DNA of 64,000 nt from the NCBI GenBank assembly GCA_016700335.1, contig CP065014.1, forward strand, positions 1,773,001 to 1,837,000, written 5' to 3'. The first letter of the stretch is position 1; each line of letters opens with the position of its first letter. Positions 1-8,858 of the stretch are shown in pieces. The position numbers and the translations under genes are program-made. The stretch comes from Chlorobiota bacterium. Its GTDB lineage: Bacteria; Bacteroidota; Ignavibacteria; OLB7. Below the pieces are notes generated by a model. That model saw only the letters and a list, made by a program, of their open reading frames with translations. It was not told the origin of the DNA and searched no databases.

Positions 1-1
1 T

Positions 2-904
2 ATAATTCTCACAAAGCCAGGTTTTAGCTTCTCTTTACCAAACAATTATAAAGGGAAAGTGCTAAACCCGAATGATACAATTATGTTTGAAGTTAATTTT
101 ATTCCACAAATTGTTGGTTTAAATACTTGTACTGCTATAATTTATTTTAATGGAAATTGTAATGATACTTTGAATTTGAATTTAAATGGTGAGGGCTTAA
201 AACCTGATGATAAATTCATTGTTTCATTAGTTCCGCCTAGTTTAGTATTTGGAAGATGGAGTGTTGTTTCTAGTATTCCTTTTAGTTTAAGAAATCCTCA
301 AAATGGAGAAATACATAGTTTAAAAGTAAATATTAAAACTGATATTAACTTGATGAATCCATTAAAAGTTGTTCCATTGATAAATGGATTAACTATATCA
401 AATGAAGTTTACAATAGTAAAACTGGTATGTTTATTTTTGAAATAAACTCAAGTAACTTTTTACCAAATAATGTTTCATTTATTGAAGTTCAATTTGATA
501 TACTTAGAGGAAGTTTAATTGAATCTGAAATTATTACAGAAATTACCAACAGTGATATTAGCGGTATTTACGAAAGAATTACTAGTAAATTTATATTAGA
601 TGATTATTGTGATGCATATCATAGAAGATTAAAATCTTTTGGAAATATTTCATTAAAACAAAATTTTCCTAATCCCTTTAATCCAAATACTGTTATTGAA
701 TTTGAAACTGCATTTGAAAGTAATGTTAAATTGAGTCTTTTTAATAATTATGGAGATGAAGTTAAGGTTTTAGTTAACGAAATTTTACCTTATGGAAAAA
801 AAAGGATTGAATTTAATGCAGATGATTTACCATCAGGAATTTATACATACAAATTAACAACTGGATTACAAACATTATCTAGAAAAATGGTAATAACTAA
901 ATAG
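2..904 (+). CDS. C-terminal part of a secreted T9SS type A protein (5' end outside the window)
   Basis: The reading frame is already open at base 2, so the GTG at 59 is not a real start and the gene begins upstream of the window. The first visible 70 residues look like an Ig-like ASH/choice-of-anchor D module (a DTIMFEVNFIP strand followed by LNLNLNGEG). The last 85 residues are a classic T9SS type A sorting domain: PNPFNPNT, a central SLFNNYGDEV strand and a terminal RKMVITK. Such proteins cross the inner membrane by Sec, are exported by T9SS and lose or anchor the C-terminal domain at the cell surface. The function of the passenger cannot be told from this fragment. Confidence 0.85.
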   Translation: MILTKPGFSFSLPNNYKGKVLNPNDTIMFEVNFIPQIVGLNTCTAIIYFNGNCNDTLNLNLNGEGLKPDDKFIVSLVPPSLVFGRWSVVSSIPFSLRNPQNGEIHSLKVNIKTDINLMNPLKVVPLINGLTISNEVYNSKTGMFIFEINSSNFLPNNVSFIEVQFDILRGSLIESEIITEITNSDISGIYERITSKFILDDYCDAYHRRLKSFGNISLKQNFPNPFNPNTVIEFETAFESNVKLSLFNNYGDEVKVLVNEILPYGKKRIEFNADDLPSGIYTYKLTTGLQTLSRKMVITK

Positions 905-965
905 ATTTAAAAGTATTTATAAATCAAAATTTTAAAAAGATAAAAAATTCAGAGACTATTCATTT

Positions 966-2948
966 ATGAAAATATATATTAATTTGTTGATAACATTTAT
1001 ATTAATTTGTTGTTCAACTAATGCCCAAGAACAAGAGATTATTAGTGTTGGAGCTTATGGTGGTTATGGTTATAACATCCTATCTGGATCTTTTATGGTT
1101 GATCATGGGGGTGGCTTAACACCTACTTTTTCATGTGGGTTATATGAGAATGGTATTGGAAACGGATTTGTTTTTGGGAATATGATTAGTAAAGAAATTT
1201 TTTCTAGATTCCATTTGTCTTTTATGCCTGAATATTCAGTTAGAAATGGAATTTTTTCATTTCTCTGTGTTGACCCTGCAAATATTAGATTACCAAATGG
1301 AAGTGTTACTAAAGCTATTACAAATAATTTAGCAGAAATTACTCATAGTTTATTACTCTTGCGTTTAAATGGTGAATTTCAAGTATTTAATAATATACCA
1401 TTTAGAGTTTTGTTTGGACCTACTATATCTTTAAGTTTAAACTCAAGTTACTTAGTTCATGAGGAAATAGTTAGTCCTAATAATGCGGAGTTTTTAAATG
1501 GTGGACAAGTTCATTATCATGGGAATAGCGAATTTTCTGACTCTAAAGCATTAAGTTATGGATTTAATATTGGAGGAAAATATTTTGCACCCATTGCAAA
1601 TAACTTAAGCATGTTTTTAGAATGTTCTTACATAGGTGGTTTAACTAATGAAATTGAAATTGCAAAAATAAAATCAAGTCAGATTAGAGGTATTATTGGA
1701 ATTGAAAATTCTTTTAAATCATCAAAAGAAATTCCTATAATTAAGCCACCCATTGTTGTAGTTCCCGTTGAACCTATATTAAATTTAAAAATAAAAACTG
1801 ATATCTTCGATGAGAATGGAAATAATTTAAAGGAAATTAAATTAAATGCAAAACGTGTTATTACTAGCGAACTATATCCTTTGTTAAATTATTTATTTTT
1901 TGATAAAGATTCTAATAAATTACCAGAAAGATATACAATTTTAAATGAAGTTGATTACAATAATTTTGATTTAAAAAATTTAAAAGGAAAAGGTGCGTTT
2001 GCTACTTATTATAATATATTAAACATTATTGGTAAGAGATTAAATAATAATAAAACAACTAAGCTATTGCTTAAAGCTAGAATATCTGATGGTGAAAGTA
2101 ATATTTTACAACAACAAAGATTGAATTTCATAGTTGATTATTTATTTAAAATTTGTAAAGTGTCTAAGAATCAAATAGCAATTCAAATTAGTAATTCAAA
2201 AGATAATTTGAGTAATTCTGAAATAGTTGAGGGTAAAGATGAAAATAGAAGAATTGAACTTTCATCTGATAATCCTTTATTGCTATCATCAATATTAATT
2301 TCCGATACTTTATATAAAACATATGCTCCACTGGTAAATATAATTCCCGAAGTTAATCATAATGATATTATTAAAAATTGGAATTTAAATATAATTTCAA
2401 ACAATCAAATAATTCAAAGTAGAAAAGGTATTGACTCTATTCCTAGCAAAATAGAATGGAATACAGGCAATGATTTTCAAATTAATAAATCTAGTAATTT
2501 AGTTTTAAAGAATGATTCAATTGCAACTAACCCAATCCTTGAATTAAATGCTGAAACAAATTCTGGGAAAATTATTAATGTGAAATACTCTATTCCAATT
2601 TCTAGAACAATTATTGATTCAAATTTGCATTTTGGTTCTGGTTACTTCTCATTAATTTTGTTTGATTACAATAGTTCTGTTTTAAAATCTGAACATCAAA
2701 ATGCAATCAATATAGTTAATTCAAGAACAGAAGTTAATTCTAAAACATTAGTGGAAGGTTATACCGATAAATTAGGTGATGAGAAGTTAAATCAAACCCT
2801 TTCACAAGCTAGAGCAAATGCTGTTTCGAGTAAGTTAACATCAAATGTAATTAGCGTGATTGGTAAAGGTGAATCAGATTTATTTGACAACAAATTTCCC
2901 GAAGGAAGATTTTATTCAAGAACAGTAACAATTAAGACAGGAGATTAA
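966..2948 (+). CDS. OmpA-family outer-membrane protein
   Basis: 660 residues with an N-terminal signal peptide that probably ends at STNA-QE. Residues about 25-240 are rich in alternating aromatic and glycine strands, like a small outer-membrane beta-barrel. A proline-rich hinge (IKPPIVVVPVEP) follows near residue 255. The end (about 555-655) is an OmpA-like peptidoglycan-binding domain with the VEGYTDKLGDEKLNQTLSQAR core. A second, weaker OmpA-like stretch lies near 370-430 (SQARA-like QQQRLNFIVDYLF, ENRRIEL). The likely role is tethering the outer membrane to peptidoglycan. It starts 61 bp after the preceding secreted protein on the same strand, so the two may be cotranscribed. Confidence 0.8.
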   Translation: MKIYINLLITFILICCSTNAQEQEIISVGAYGGYGYNILSGSFMVDHGGGLTPTFSCGLYENGIGNGFVFGNMISKEIFSRFHLSFMPEYSVRNGIFSFLCVDPANIRLPNGSVTKAITNNLAEITHSLLLLRLNGEFQVFNNIPFRVLFGPTISLSLNSSYLVHEEIVSPNNAEFLNGGQVHYHGNSEFSDSKALSYGFNIGGKYFAPIANNLSMFLECSYIGGLTNEIEIAKIKSSQIRGIIGIENSFKSSKEIPIIKPPIVVVPVEPILNLKIKTDIFDENGNNLKEIKLNAKRVITSELYPLLNYLFFDKDSNKLPERYTILNEVDYNNFDLKNLKGKGAFATYYNILNIIGKRLNNNKTTKLLLKARISDGESNILQQQRLNFIVDYLFKICKVSKNQIAIQISNSKDNLSNSEIVEGKDENRRIELSSDNPLLLSSILISDTLYKTYAPLVNIIPEVNHNDIIKNWNLNIISNNQIIQSRKGIDSIPSKIEWNTGNDFQINKSSNLVLKNDSIATNPILELNAETNSGKIINVKYSIPISRTIIDSNLHFGSGYFSLILFDYNSSVLKSEHQNAINIVNSRTEVNSKTLVEGYTDKLGDEKLNQTLSQARANAVSSKLTSNVISVIGKGESDLFDNKFPEGRFYSRTVTIKTGD

Positions 2949-3051
2949 ATTATTTTATAAATTATAAAAAAATAGGATCTTACTTAGATTCTATTCAAGT
3001 TTTTTTAGAAAAAAATAAGTATTCAAAAATTATAAACATAAATCTATATAA

Positions 3052-4623
3052 ATGACAAAAAAATTAAAGGAATATTTTCCAACTTCATATCAAAATTTCA
3101 GTAATTCAAAAATTGCTCAATCTCAAAAAGACTCTCTTACATTTGTTAGAAAAAATTTCGATAAAAATTATCCATTAATTATTAATGGGAAAAAGATTTT
3201 AACTGATGAAAAAATCGTTTCTTTAAATCCAGCGAATTTAGATGAAGTGATTGGAAACTTTTCATCTGCAAACAAAAGTCATGCTGAATCAGCAATTCAA
3301 GCTGCAAGTAAAGCTTTTGACAAATGGAAATTAGTAGATGCTAATACTCGCGCAAACTTTTTGTTTGAATGCGCGAATATTGTCAAAAGGAGGAGAAATG
3401 AAATTAATTCATGGATGATTAGTGAAGTAGGTAAAAATTTTATTGAAGCTGATGCTGATACTGCTGAAGCTATTGATTTTCTTGAGTATTATGGACGCGA
3501 AATGATTAGATATTCGAAAATTGAACAACCTATTCAAGTTCCAGGAGAAATAAATCAATTAGAATATTTACCACTTGGAGTTGGGGCTGTAATTCCGCCA
3601 TGGAACTTCCCTTTTGCTATTTTAGTTGGTATGACTTCAGCTGCTATTGTAACTGGTAATACAGTTATTGTAAAGCCTTCAAGCGATTCTCCAATGATGG
3701 GCTGGTTGTTTATGGAAATTTTAAAAGAAGCTGGAGTCCCCAATGGAGTGGTGAATTTTATTCCAGGAAGTGGAGCTGAGATTGGTGATTATATTGTTGA
3801 TCATAATCTTATTAGATTTGTCTCTTTTACTGGCTCAGCAGAAATTGGCAAAAGAATTTATAGTAGAGCTTCTATTACTAATCCAGGTCAGAAATGGTTA
3901 AAAAGAGTTGTTGCTGAAATGGGTGGAAAGGATGGTATAATTGTAGATAGTGAAGCAAATCTTGAAGATGCCGCTGATGGTGTTGTTGCGGCTGCTTTTG
4001 GTTTCCAAGGTCAAAAGTGTTCAGCTTGTTCAAGAGCAATTGTTGATACAAAAGTATATGATAAATTTCTTGAAATGATTAAAACTAGAGTTAAGAAAAT
4101 TCAAATTGGAGATCCTAAAGATAATTTCCAAATGGGACCTGTTGTAAGCAAACGAGCTTACAAAACAATTCTAGACTATATAGAAGTAGGTAAAAAAGAA
4201 GGTAAAATATTATGTGGAGGTAGTATATCAACTGGTAATGGGTATTACATCCAGCCAACAGTTATCAGTAATATCAAACCAGATTCAAGAATTTCGTTAG
4301 AAGAAATTTTTGGTCCAGTATTAGGAATTATTAAAGCTAAAAATTTTGAAGATGCCTTAAAAATTGCTAATAATACTGATTATGGTTTAACAGGTGCGGT
4401 TTATTCTGAGAATGATGATAAAATCAAAAAAGCATATAATGAGTTTTTTGTTGGGAATCTATATTTAAATAGAAAATGTACTGGAGCACTTGTCGGAGTA
4501 CATCCATTTGGGGGATTTAATTTATCTGGTACTGATTCTAAAGCTGGTGGACGTGATTACTTATTATTATTTATGCAAGCTAAAACTATTGCAACTAAAA
4601 TTAAAGTGTCATCTAAAAATTAA
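3052..4623 (+). CDS. rocA: L-glutamate gamma-semialdehyde (1-pyrroline-5-carboxylate) dehydrogenase
   Basis: NAD-dependent aldehyde dehydrogenase that turns P5C/glutamate semialdehyde, from proline or ornithine breakdown, into glutamate in the cytoplasm. At 523 residues it has the length of the monofunctional RocA/PruA type. Visible landmarks are the PPWNFPFAI cofactor-site motif, FTGSAEIGKR, the general base Glu289 in AEMGGKD and the nucleophile Cys323 in QGQKCSACSR, a signature typical of the P5C dehydrogenase branch. No proline dehydrogenase is next to it. It sits alone between two envelope-protein genes. The ATG at 3052 is the only good start. Confidence 0.93.
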   Translation: MTKKLKEYFPTSYQNFSNSKIAQSQKDSLTFVRKNFDKNYPLIINGKKILTDEKIVSLNPANLDEVIGNFSSANKSHAESAIQAASKAFDKWKLVDANTRANFLFECANIVKRRRNEINSWMISEVGKNFIEADADTAEAIDFLEYYGREMIRYSKIEQPIQVPGEINQLEYLPLGVGAVIPPWNFPFAILVGMTSAAIVTGNTVIVKPSSDSPMMGWLFMEILKEAGVPNGVVNFIPGSGAEIGDYIVDHNLIRFVSFTGSAEIGKRIYSRASITNPGQKWLKRVVAEMGGKDGIIVDSEANLEDAADGVVAAAFGFQGQKCSACSRAIVDTKVYDKFLEMIKTRVKKIQIGDPKDNFQMGPVVSKRAYKTILDYIEVGKKEGKILCGGSISTGNGYYIQPTVISNIKPDSRISLEEIFGPVLGIIKAKNFEDALKIANNTDYGLTGAVYSENDDKIKKAYNEFFVGNLYLNRKCTGALVGVHPFGGFNLSGTDSKAGGRDYLLLFMQAKTIATKIKVSSKN

Positions 4624-4662
4624 ATTTTAATTATTAATTCGTGATTTTTCAATTATTTCTAT

Positions 4663-6609
4663 ATGAAAAATATATTATTCAAGTTAATTATAATATCATC
4701 AGTACTTCAATCATACTCATTTGCTCAAGAAGTTCAAGTTGAATCTAATTCAATAATGAAAAATACACCTTGGTTTGTCAAAGAAATGATGAAAGATATT
4801 ATAGAAGAAAAAACTCATTTATCATTAGAAGAAATAAGGAATATCTACTTTAATAATGAAATTAAATCTTCGTTATCTAAAAGTAAGAACGAAGATATTT
4901 ATAATTCCTATCCAAATTTAGCAAAGATAGTTGAGAATAATGATGAAGTAGGTGTATCAACTAGTTCAGGTGTTGAGAGTGAACTTCATGTTGCAATTAA
5001 TCCTAAAGACACTAATAATATAGTTGTTTCAGCAATTTATCAAAGTGAAACAAATAATTTGTATTGTACTATTTATTTTACAAAAGATTTTGGCAAAACT
5101 TGGATTAAAAGTGCATTCAAAACTACTCCCAAAGTATTAGGAGTTACAACAATTGGGGGTGGAGATCCCTTTTTTGCATATGATAAAGATGGTAAATGTT
5201 ATTTATCTTGGATTAATTTATATCTCAAAGGAAATAAATCAACTGATAGTGGATATTTCTCATTAGTTTGGGCTTCATCAACTGATGGTGGAGAAAATTG
5301 GGTCAGACCAACTAATGATGTTATTGGAGTAGGTGCAATGTTATCTAGTTATATTCAGTTAGGATTTCTTACCAAAGGATTTGATAAACAATGGATGTCT
5401 GTTGATAAAACAGATTCTCCTTATAGAGGAAATTTGTATTGTGTTTTTTATGAAATTAATGTGAATAGTAATCCTCAAGCAGTAATAAATTTTAGGAAAA
5501 AATTAGCTAATTCAAATTCATTTCAAAATGTAAGCATTCCAATCTCAGGAGAAAATTTTACTCAAGTTCAATTTTCTCAATGTGAAGTTTCTCCAAATGG
5601 AAATGTTCATGTTACATTTATGGGAAAATCAATTGATGATACAAATGACTTAGCACTATGGCATTGTAGTTCTTCAAATGGAGGTGATAGTTTTGATGAA
5701 CCACAAAAAGTAACTTCATTTAGAATGCCTAGATTTGCAACTGGTTTTCTTACCTCTGATACTATTTTAGGGGTCTCTGCAAAGCGACAATATCCATGCC
5801 CTCAACTTAGTATAGATTATTCTAATACCTCATCTAGAGGAAATCTTTACATGTGTTGGACTGGATATGGAATTACTAAAAAAGAAAAAAATGGTGCTGA
5901 TATTTATTTTACTAGTTCTAAAGATAATGGTTATTCTTGGAGCAACCCAATAATAATTAATGATGATAAAAAAGGTATTGTTAAACATAATTTTTATCCA
6001 TCAATGACTGTAAATCCAAACGGTGTAATTGTAATCAATTGGTATGATAAAAGATTAGATTCATTAAACAAACAAACTTCATATTATAGTGCTATGAGTT
6101 TTGATAATGGTAAAACCTTTAGTACTAATATACCAATATCAAATTTAAGTTCTGATTTTTCTAAAATTGGTTTAAAAAATAATTCATTTGGTATTGGAGA
6201 ATATAACAATACTGTTTCTACTATTGGTTATGCAATTCCTGTTTGGGCTGACGGTCGTAAAAATAATGGAGATATCGATTTATATATGGCACATGTATTA
6301 ATTGGTAATAGGACAACTTCAATTGAAACAATTACTTCATTAAACAATGGGTTATACTTCACTTTATCTCCAATACCAGCCTTAGATTTAGCTACAATTA
6401 GTTTTGATTTAAAATTCAATCAAAACATTCAATTAGAAGTTTATAATTCAAGTGGTATTAAAGTAGATAATATTCCTATGATTGAATGTAAAGTTGGAAA
6501 AAATTTAATTAAATTAAATGTTGAAAAATATTTAAATGGTACATACTTTTGTAAATTAAGTAGTAATAGTGGTAGTTTTATTAGAAAATTTACTGTGGTA
6601 AATAATTAG
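4663..6609 (+). CDS. secreted sialidase-like (Asp-box) protein with T9SS sorting domain
   Basis: 648 residues with a signal peptide (cleavage near SFAQ). Residues about 100-540 carry repeated Asp-box/BNR-like turns (KDFGKTW, TDGGENW, SKDNGYSW, FDNGKTF), the hallmark of sialidase-type beta-propellers. The last 80 residues are a T9SS type A sorting domain ending RKFTVVN. Asp boxes alone do not prove sialidase activity; many secreted propellers of unknown substrate share them. I did not identify the arginine triad with confidence. The next gene (crcB) begins 2 bp after the stop codon, so the two are probably cotranscribed. Confidence 0.8.
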   Translation: MKNILFKLIIISSVLQSYSFAQEVQVESNSIMKNTPWFVKEMMKDIIEEKTHLSLEEIRNIYFNNEIKSSLSKSKNEDIYNSYPNLAKIVENNDEVGVSTSSGVESELHVAINPKDTNNIVVSAIYQSETNNLYCTIYFTKDFGKTWIKSAFKTTPKVLGVTTIGGGDPFFAYDKDGKCYLSWINLYLKGNKSTDSGYFSLVWASSTDGGENWVRPTNDVIGVGAMLSSYIQLGFLTKGFDKQWMSVDKTDSPYRGNLYCVFYEINVNSNPQAVINFRKKLANSNSFQNVSIPISGENFTQVQFSQCEVSPNGNVHVTFMGKSIDDTNDLALWHCSSSNGGDSFDEPQKVTSFRMPRFATGFLTSDTILGVSAKRQYPCPQLSIDYSNTSSRGNLYMCWTGYGITKKEKNGADIYFTSSKDNGYSWSNPIIINDDKKGIVKHNFYPSMTVNPNGVIVINWYDKRLDSLNKQTSYYSAMSFDNGKTFSTNIPISNLSSDFSKIGLKNNSFGIGEYNNTVSTIGYAIPVWADGRKNNGDIDLYMAHVLIGNRTTSIETITSLNNGLYFTLSPIPALDLATISFDLKFNQNIQLEVYNSSGIKVDNIPMIECKVGKNLIKLNVEKYLNGTYFCKLSSNSGSFIRKFTVVNN

Positions 6610-6610
6610 T

Positions 6611-6973
6611 ATGAATTACATATTAGTAAGTATTGGTGGTGCAATTGGGAGTTTATTAAGATATTCAATAGGACAATTAAATTTTGAAAATAATAATAAG
6701 AATTTATATTTAACATTTTCAGTAAATGCAATTGGTTCTTTATTTATTGGAATTATTTATTCTTTGTTCGATAAAAACTCAATTAATTATGAAGTTAAAC
6801 TTTTACTTGCTACAGGATTTTGTGGAGGATTTACAACTTTTTCTACTTTTTCAATTGAGAATATTAATCTATTAAAGAATGGGAATATTCTAATTTCAGT
6901 AATTTATATTTTTATTAGTTTGTCTTCATGTTTAATATTCACATACTATGGATATAAATTATTTTCAAAATAA
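6611..6973 (+). CDS. crcB: CrcB/Fluc fluoride ion channel
   Basis: 120 residues with four hydrophobic segments, the usual size for one Fluc subunit. The family fingerprint is clear: an N-terminal GGAIGSLLRY, a conserved Asn in SVNAIGSLFIG in the second helix, and GFCGGFTTFSTFS with the phenylalanine track and sodium-site backbone of the third helix. It exports fluoride passively as an antiparallel homodimer. Only one copy is present, so it should form a homodimer. It follows the sialidase-like gene with almost no gap, and no fluoride riboswitch is seen directly in front of it. Confidence 0.93.
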   Translation: MNYILVSIGGAIGSLLRYSIGQLNFENNNKNLYLTFSVNAIGSLFIGIIYSLFDKNSINYEVKLLLATGFCGGFTTFSTFSIENINLLKNGNILISVIYIFISLSSCLIFTYYGYKLFSK

Positions 6974-6984
6974 AACCATTATTA

Positions 6985-7494
6985 TTAATCTTTTATTTCA
7001 AGACTAGATATTATCCCATTTTCATCCTCTAAAGAAATTGCTTTTAACAATTTTAATTGCCTTCTATTTAGCACTAAACTTGTTGAGTTGTTAAATCCTG
7101 ATATATTCCCTTCAGTTTCTGCTATTTCACTTGAATTTCTTTGAGTATATAAATTTTCAAATGGGTAAATATAATTTTCAACTTTAGTAATTACATTTCC
7201 TAATTTAATGTTGTAATTAACATTATTATTTTTAAACAGAAATAGAGAAATAATTATAAATGAAGGTAGAATTAACATTGTTGATGGTTTCCAAAATCTA
7301 TCAAAAAAACTTAGTTTTTTTGGTGTTGAAATTTTAGAATGAACATTAAATAAAAAATTTTGGAAATAAGTTTCATCTGGTTCATCTTTATAACCTTTAA
7401 CATCTTCACCTATTTCATGAAGTAAATTTTTAAGCTTTTTAACTTCAAAATCTATTGTTTCATCTTCATTCAATTTACTATTTAAATTATTCAT
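6985..7494 (-). CDS. membrane protein paired with the ECF sigma factor (possible anti-sigma)
   Basis: 169 residues. The N-terminal 85 are charged and cytoplasmic-looking, followed by one hydrophobic segment (MLILPSFIIISLFLF, about 90-105) and a roughly 60-residue presumably periplasmic tail. The ATG starts 1 bp after the stop codon of the ECF sigma gene, so the pair is surely translated together. That context and a single membrane span suggest an anti-sigma factor. However, the zinc-binding HxxxCxxC motif of ZAS anti-sigmas is absent, so the role is inferred from position only. Confidence 0.6.
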   Translation of the reverse strand: MNNLNSKLNEDETIDFEVKKLKNLLHEIGEDVKGYKDEPDETYFQNFLFNVHSKISTPKKLSFFDRFWKPSTMLILPSFIIISLFLFKNNNVNYNIKLGNVITKVENYIYPFENLYTQRNSSEIAETEGNISGFNNSTSLVLNRRQLKLLKAISLEDENGIISSLEIKD

Positions 7495-7495
7495 G

Positions 7496-8086
7496 TTACT
7501 TATAGTATTTTTTTTCGACAGTCAATTTTCTTTCAGCATGGGCTTTATTAACATATTCAGAAACTTTACTAACTGCATGATGAAAATTTGCTTTTAATCC
7601 ACCAACTGAAGTTCCTAATATATTCGATATTTCTTCATAAGGCAACTCATCATAATACCTCATAATAAATACAGATTTTTGTTTATCTGGCAAAGTAAGA
7701 ATTGCTTTTTCAATCAACGATACATTCTCTTCTTTTATCAATTTTTTGTCTTGATCAGCATCTTTACCTAAAATATCAGCATATTCATCAATATCAAAAA
7801 ATTTTCTAACTTTCTGTTTTCTAAGATGATTTATTGATAAATTAATTGCAATCCGATATAACCAAGTATAAATATTTGAATCACCTCTAAAATTATCTAA
7901 TGCTGTGTAAGCTTTTACAAAAACTTCTTGTGCAATATCATCTGCATCTTCATGTCGCTTTACCATTCTTCGAGCAACATAATAAATTCTTTTTTGGTAC
8001 CTTCTAACTAACTCGTTAAAAACTAAAAGTTTCTCACCAGAATTGTATAAATCTAAAAGTTTTCTATCTTCTAACTCTTGTATCAT
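7496..8086 (-). CDS. RNA polymerase ECF sigma factor (sigma-70 family)
   Basis: 196 residues if started at the internal ATG (8086); an upstream ATG at 8131 would add 15 unusual residues. Region 2 includes ELVRRYQKRIYYVARRM and the -10 reading part DADDIAQEVFVKAY. Region 4 has the helix-turn-helix LPYEEISNILGTSVGGLKANFHHA. It lacks sigma region 3, as ECF factors do. It is followed directly by a membrane protein that may hold it in check. The closest general type is RpoE/SigW-like. The inducing signal and target promoters are unknown. Confidence 0.9.
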   Translation of the reverse strand: MIQELEDRKLLDLYNSGEKLLVFNELVRRYQKRIYYVARRMVKRHEDADDIAQEVFVKAYTALDNFRGDSNIYTWLYRIAINLSINHLRKQKVRKFFDIDEYADILGKDADQDKKLIKEENVSLIEKAILTLPDKQKSVFIMRYYDELPYEEISNILGTSVGGLKANFHHAVSKVSEYVNKAHAERKLTVEKKYYK

Positions 8087-8211
8087 AAATTTGAAAAAGC
8101 GGGCATTAACAATACAATAACAAATTCTCAAATTTAAAAAGAGTTGTTAAAGATTGACCCAACAATGAAAGAGTAGTTTAAATGAAAATAATAATAAAAC
8201 AAAAGTAATGA

Positions 8212-8685
8212 TTAATGTCCAATTTCAAGGACTTCAAGTGAAATTTCTCCAGCAGGAACATTGGCATGAACTATATCACCTACTTTAGAACCAAGCAATG
8301 CTTTACCAATAGGAGATGAAACTGAAAGTTTTCTTTCTTCTATGTTGGCTTCCTCTGGTGAAACCATAACATATTTTATTAATTTCTTCGATTTTAAATT
8401 CTTAACTTTAACCGTTGATAATATATACACTTTATCAAGTGGTAATTCAGAGGCGTCAATTATCCTAGCTCTATTTATTATTCCCTCTAAACGGTAAAGT
8501 CTGTCTTCAAACAAGCTTTGCTCTTCTAACGCTGCAGTATATTCTGCATTCTCAGATAAATCACCATATGATCTAGCTTCAGCAATTTTATTTGCAACAG
8601 ATTTTCTACCTTCTGTTTTCATTAAATTTACATCATGTTGCAACTCCTCAAATCGATCTTTTGTTAAATAAACTACGTCAGTCAT
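8212..8685 (-). CDS. greA: transcription elongation factor GreA
   Basis: 157 residues, the normal GreA length. The N-terminal coiled-coil domain carries the acidic tip that stimulates transcript cleavage in backtracked RNA polymerase (ARSYGDLSENAEYTAA). The C-terminal FKBP-like domain includes SPIGKALLGSKVGDIV. It lies downstream of its own promoter and a terminator-like hairpin (8721-8805), which suggests that readthrough of the leader controls its level. It is divergent from purC. Confidence 0.95.
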   Translation of the reverse strand: MTDVVYLTKDRFEELQHDVNLMKTEGRKSVANKIAEARSYGDLSENAEYTAALEEQSLFEDRLYRLEGIINRARIIDASELPLDKVYILSTVKVKNLKSKKLIKYVMVSPEEANIEERKLSVSSPIGKALLGSKVGDIVHANVPAGEISLEVLEIGH

Positions 8686-8720
8686 AATATTATAATAAAA
8701 TTTAAATTAATTTGCAATTC

Positions 8721-8760
8721 AAAAAAAATAAAACCGTCGCATTCTTATTTTTGCGCACGG
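8721..8760 (-). terminator. terminator-like hairpin in the greA 5' leader
   Basis: Read on the minus strand, CCGT-G-CGCA (8760-8752) pairs with TGCG-ACGG (8741-8734), with one bulged base and a loop of about 10 nt. A T-rich run of about 12 bases (8733-8721) follows. It lies between the two divergent starts, about 35 nt before the greA ATG, so it cannot terminate either neighbouring gene. It sits inside the expected greA leader RNA, starting about 10 nt after the predicted transcription start. This is the layout of an attenuator or of a terminated leader RNA. Confidence 0.6.
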
Positions 8761-8775
8761 CTTTTATTTAAAAAA

Positions 8776-8805
8776 CAAATATAATTGTTTTTTTTAATTC
8801 TACAA
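8776..8805 (-). promoter_or_regulatory. Bacteroidota-type promoter for greA
   Basis: On the minus strand TTG (8805-8803) is followed by exactly 19 bases and then TATATTTG (8783-8776), matching the TTG-N19-TAnnTTTG pattern of Bacteroidota housekeeping promoters. The predicted transcription start is near 8769, giving a leader of about 84 nt. Confidence 0.6.
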
Positions 8806-8813
8806 ATTGTAGA
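8799..8813. promoter_or_regulatory. 15-bp palindrome overlapping the greA -33 element
   Basis: TCTACAAATTGTAGA reads the same on both strands apart from the central base. It covers the TTG -33 box of the predicted greA promoter and lies about 45 bp before the purC start. It could be an operator for one or both divergent genes. No regulator can be named. Confidence 0.35.
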
Positions 8814-8858
8814 TGAAACAATTTTAAATCATCAAAATAAATTTATTAATTAATTAAT

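Noticed and set aside
6500..6610. Fluoride riboswitch in front of crcB
   Set aside because: The crcB start follows the previous gene by 2 bp, and no riboswitch-like conserved core was seen in the coding DNA.
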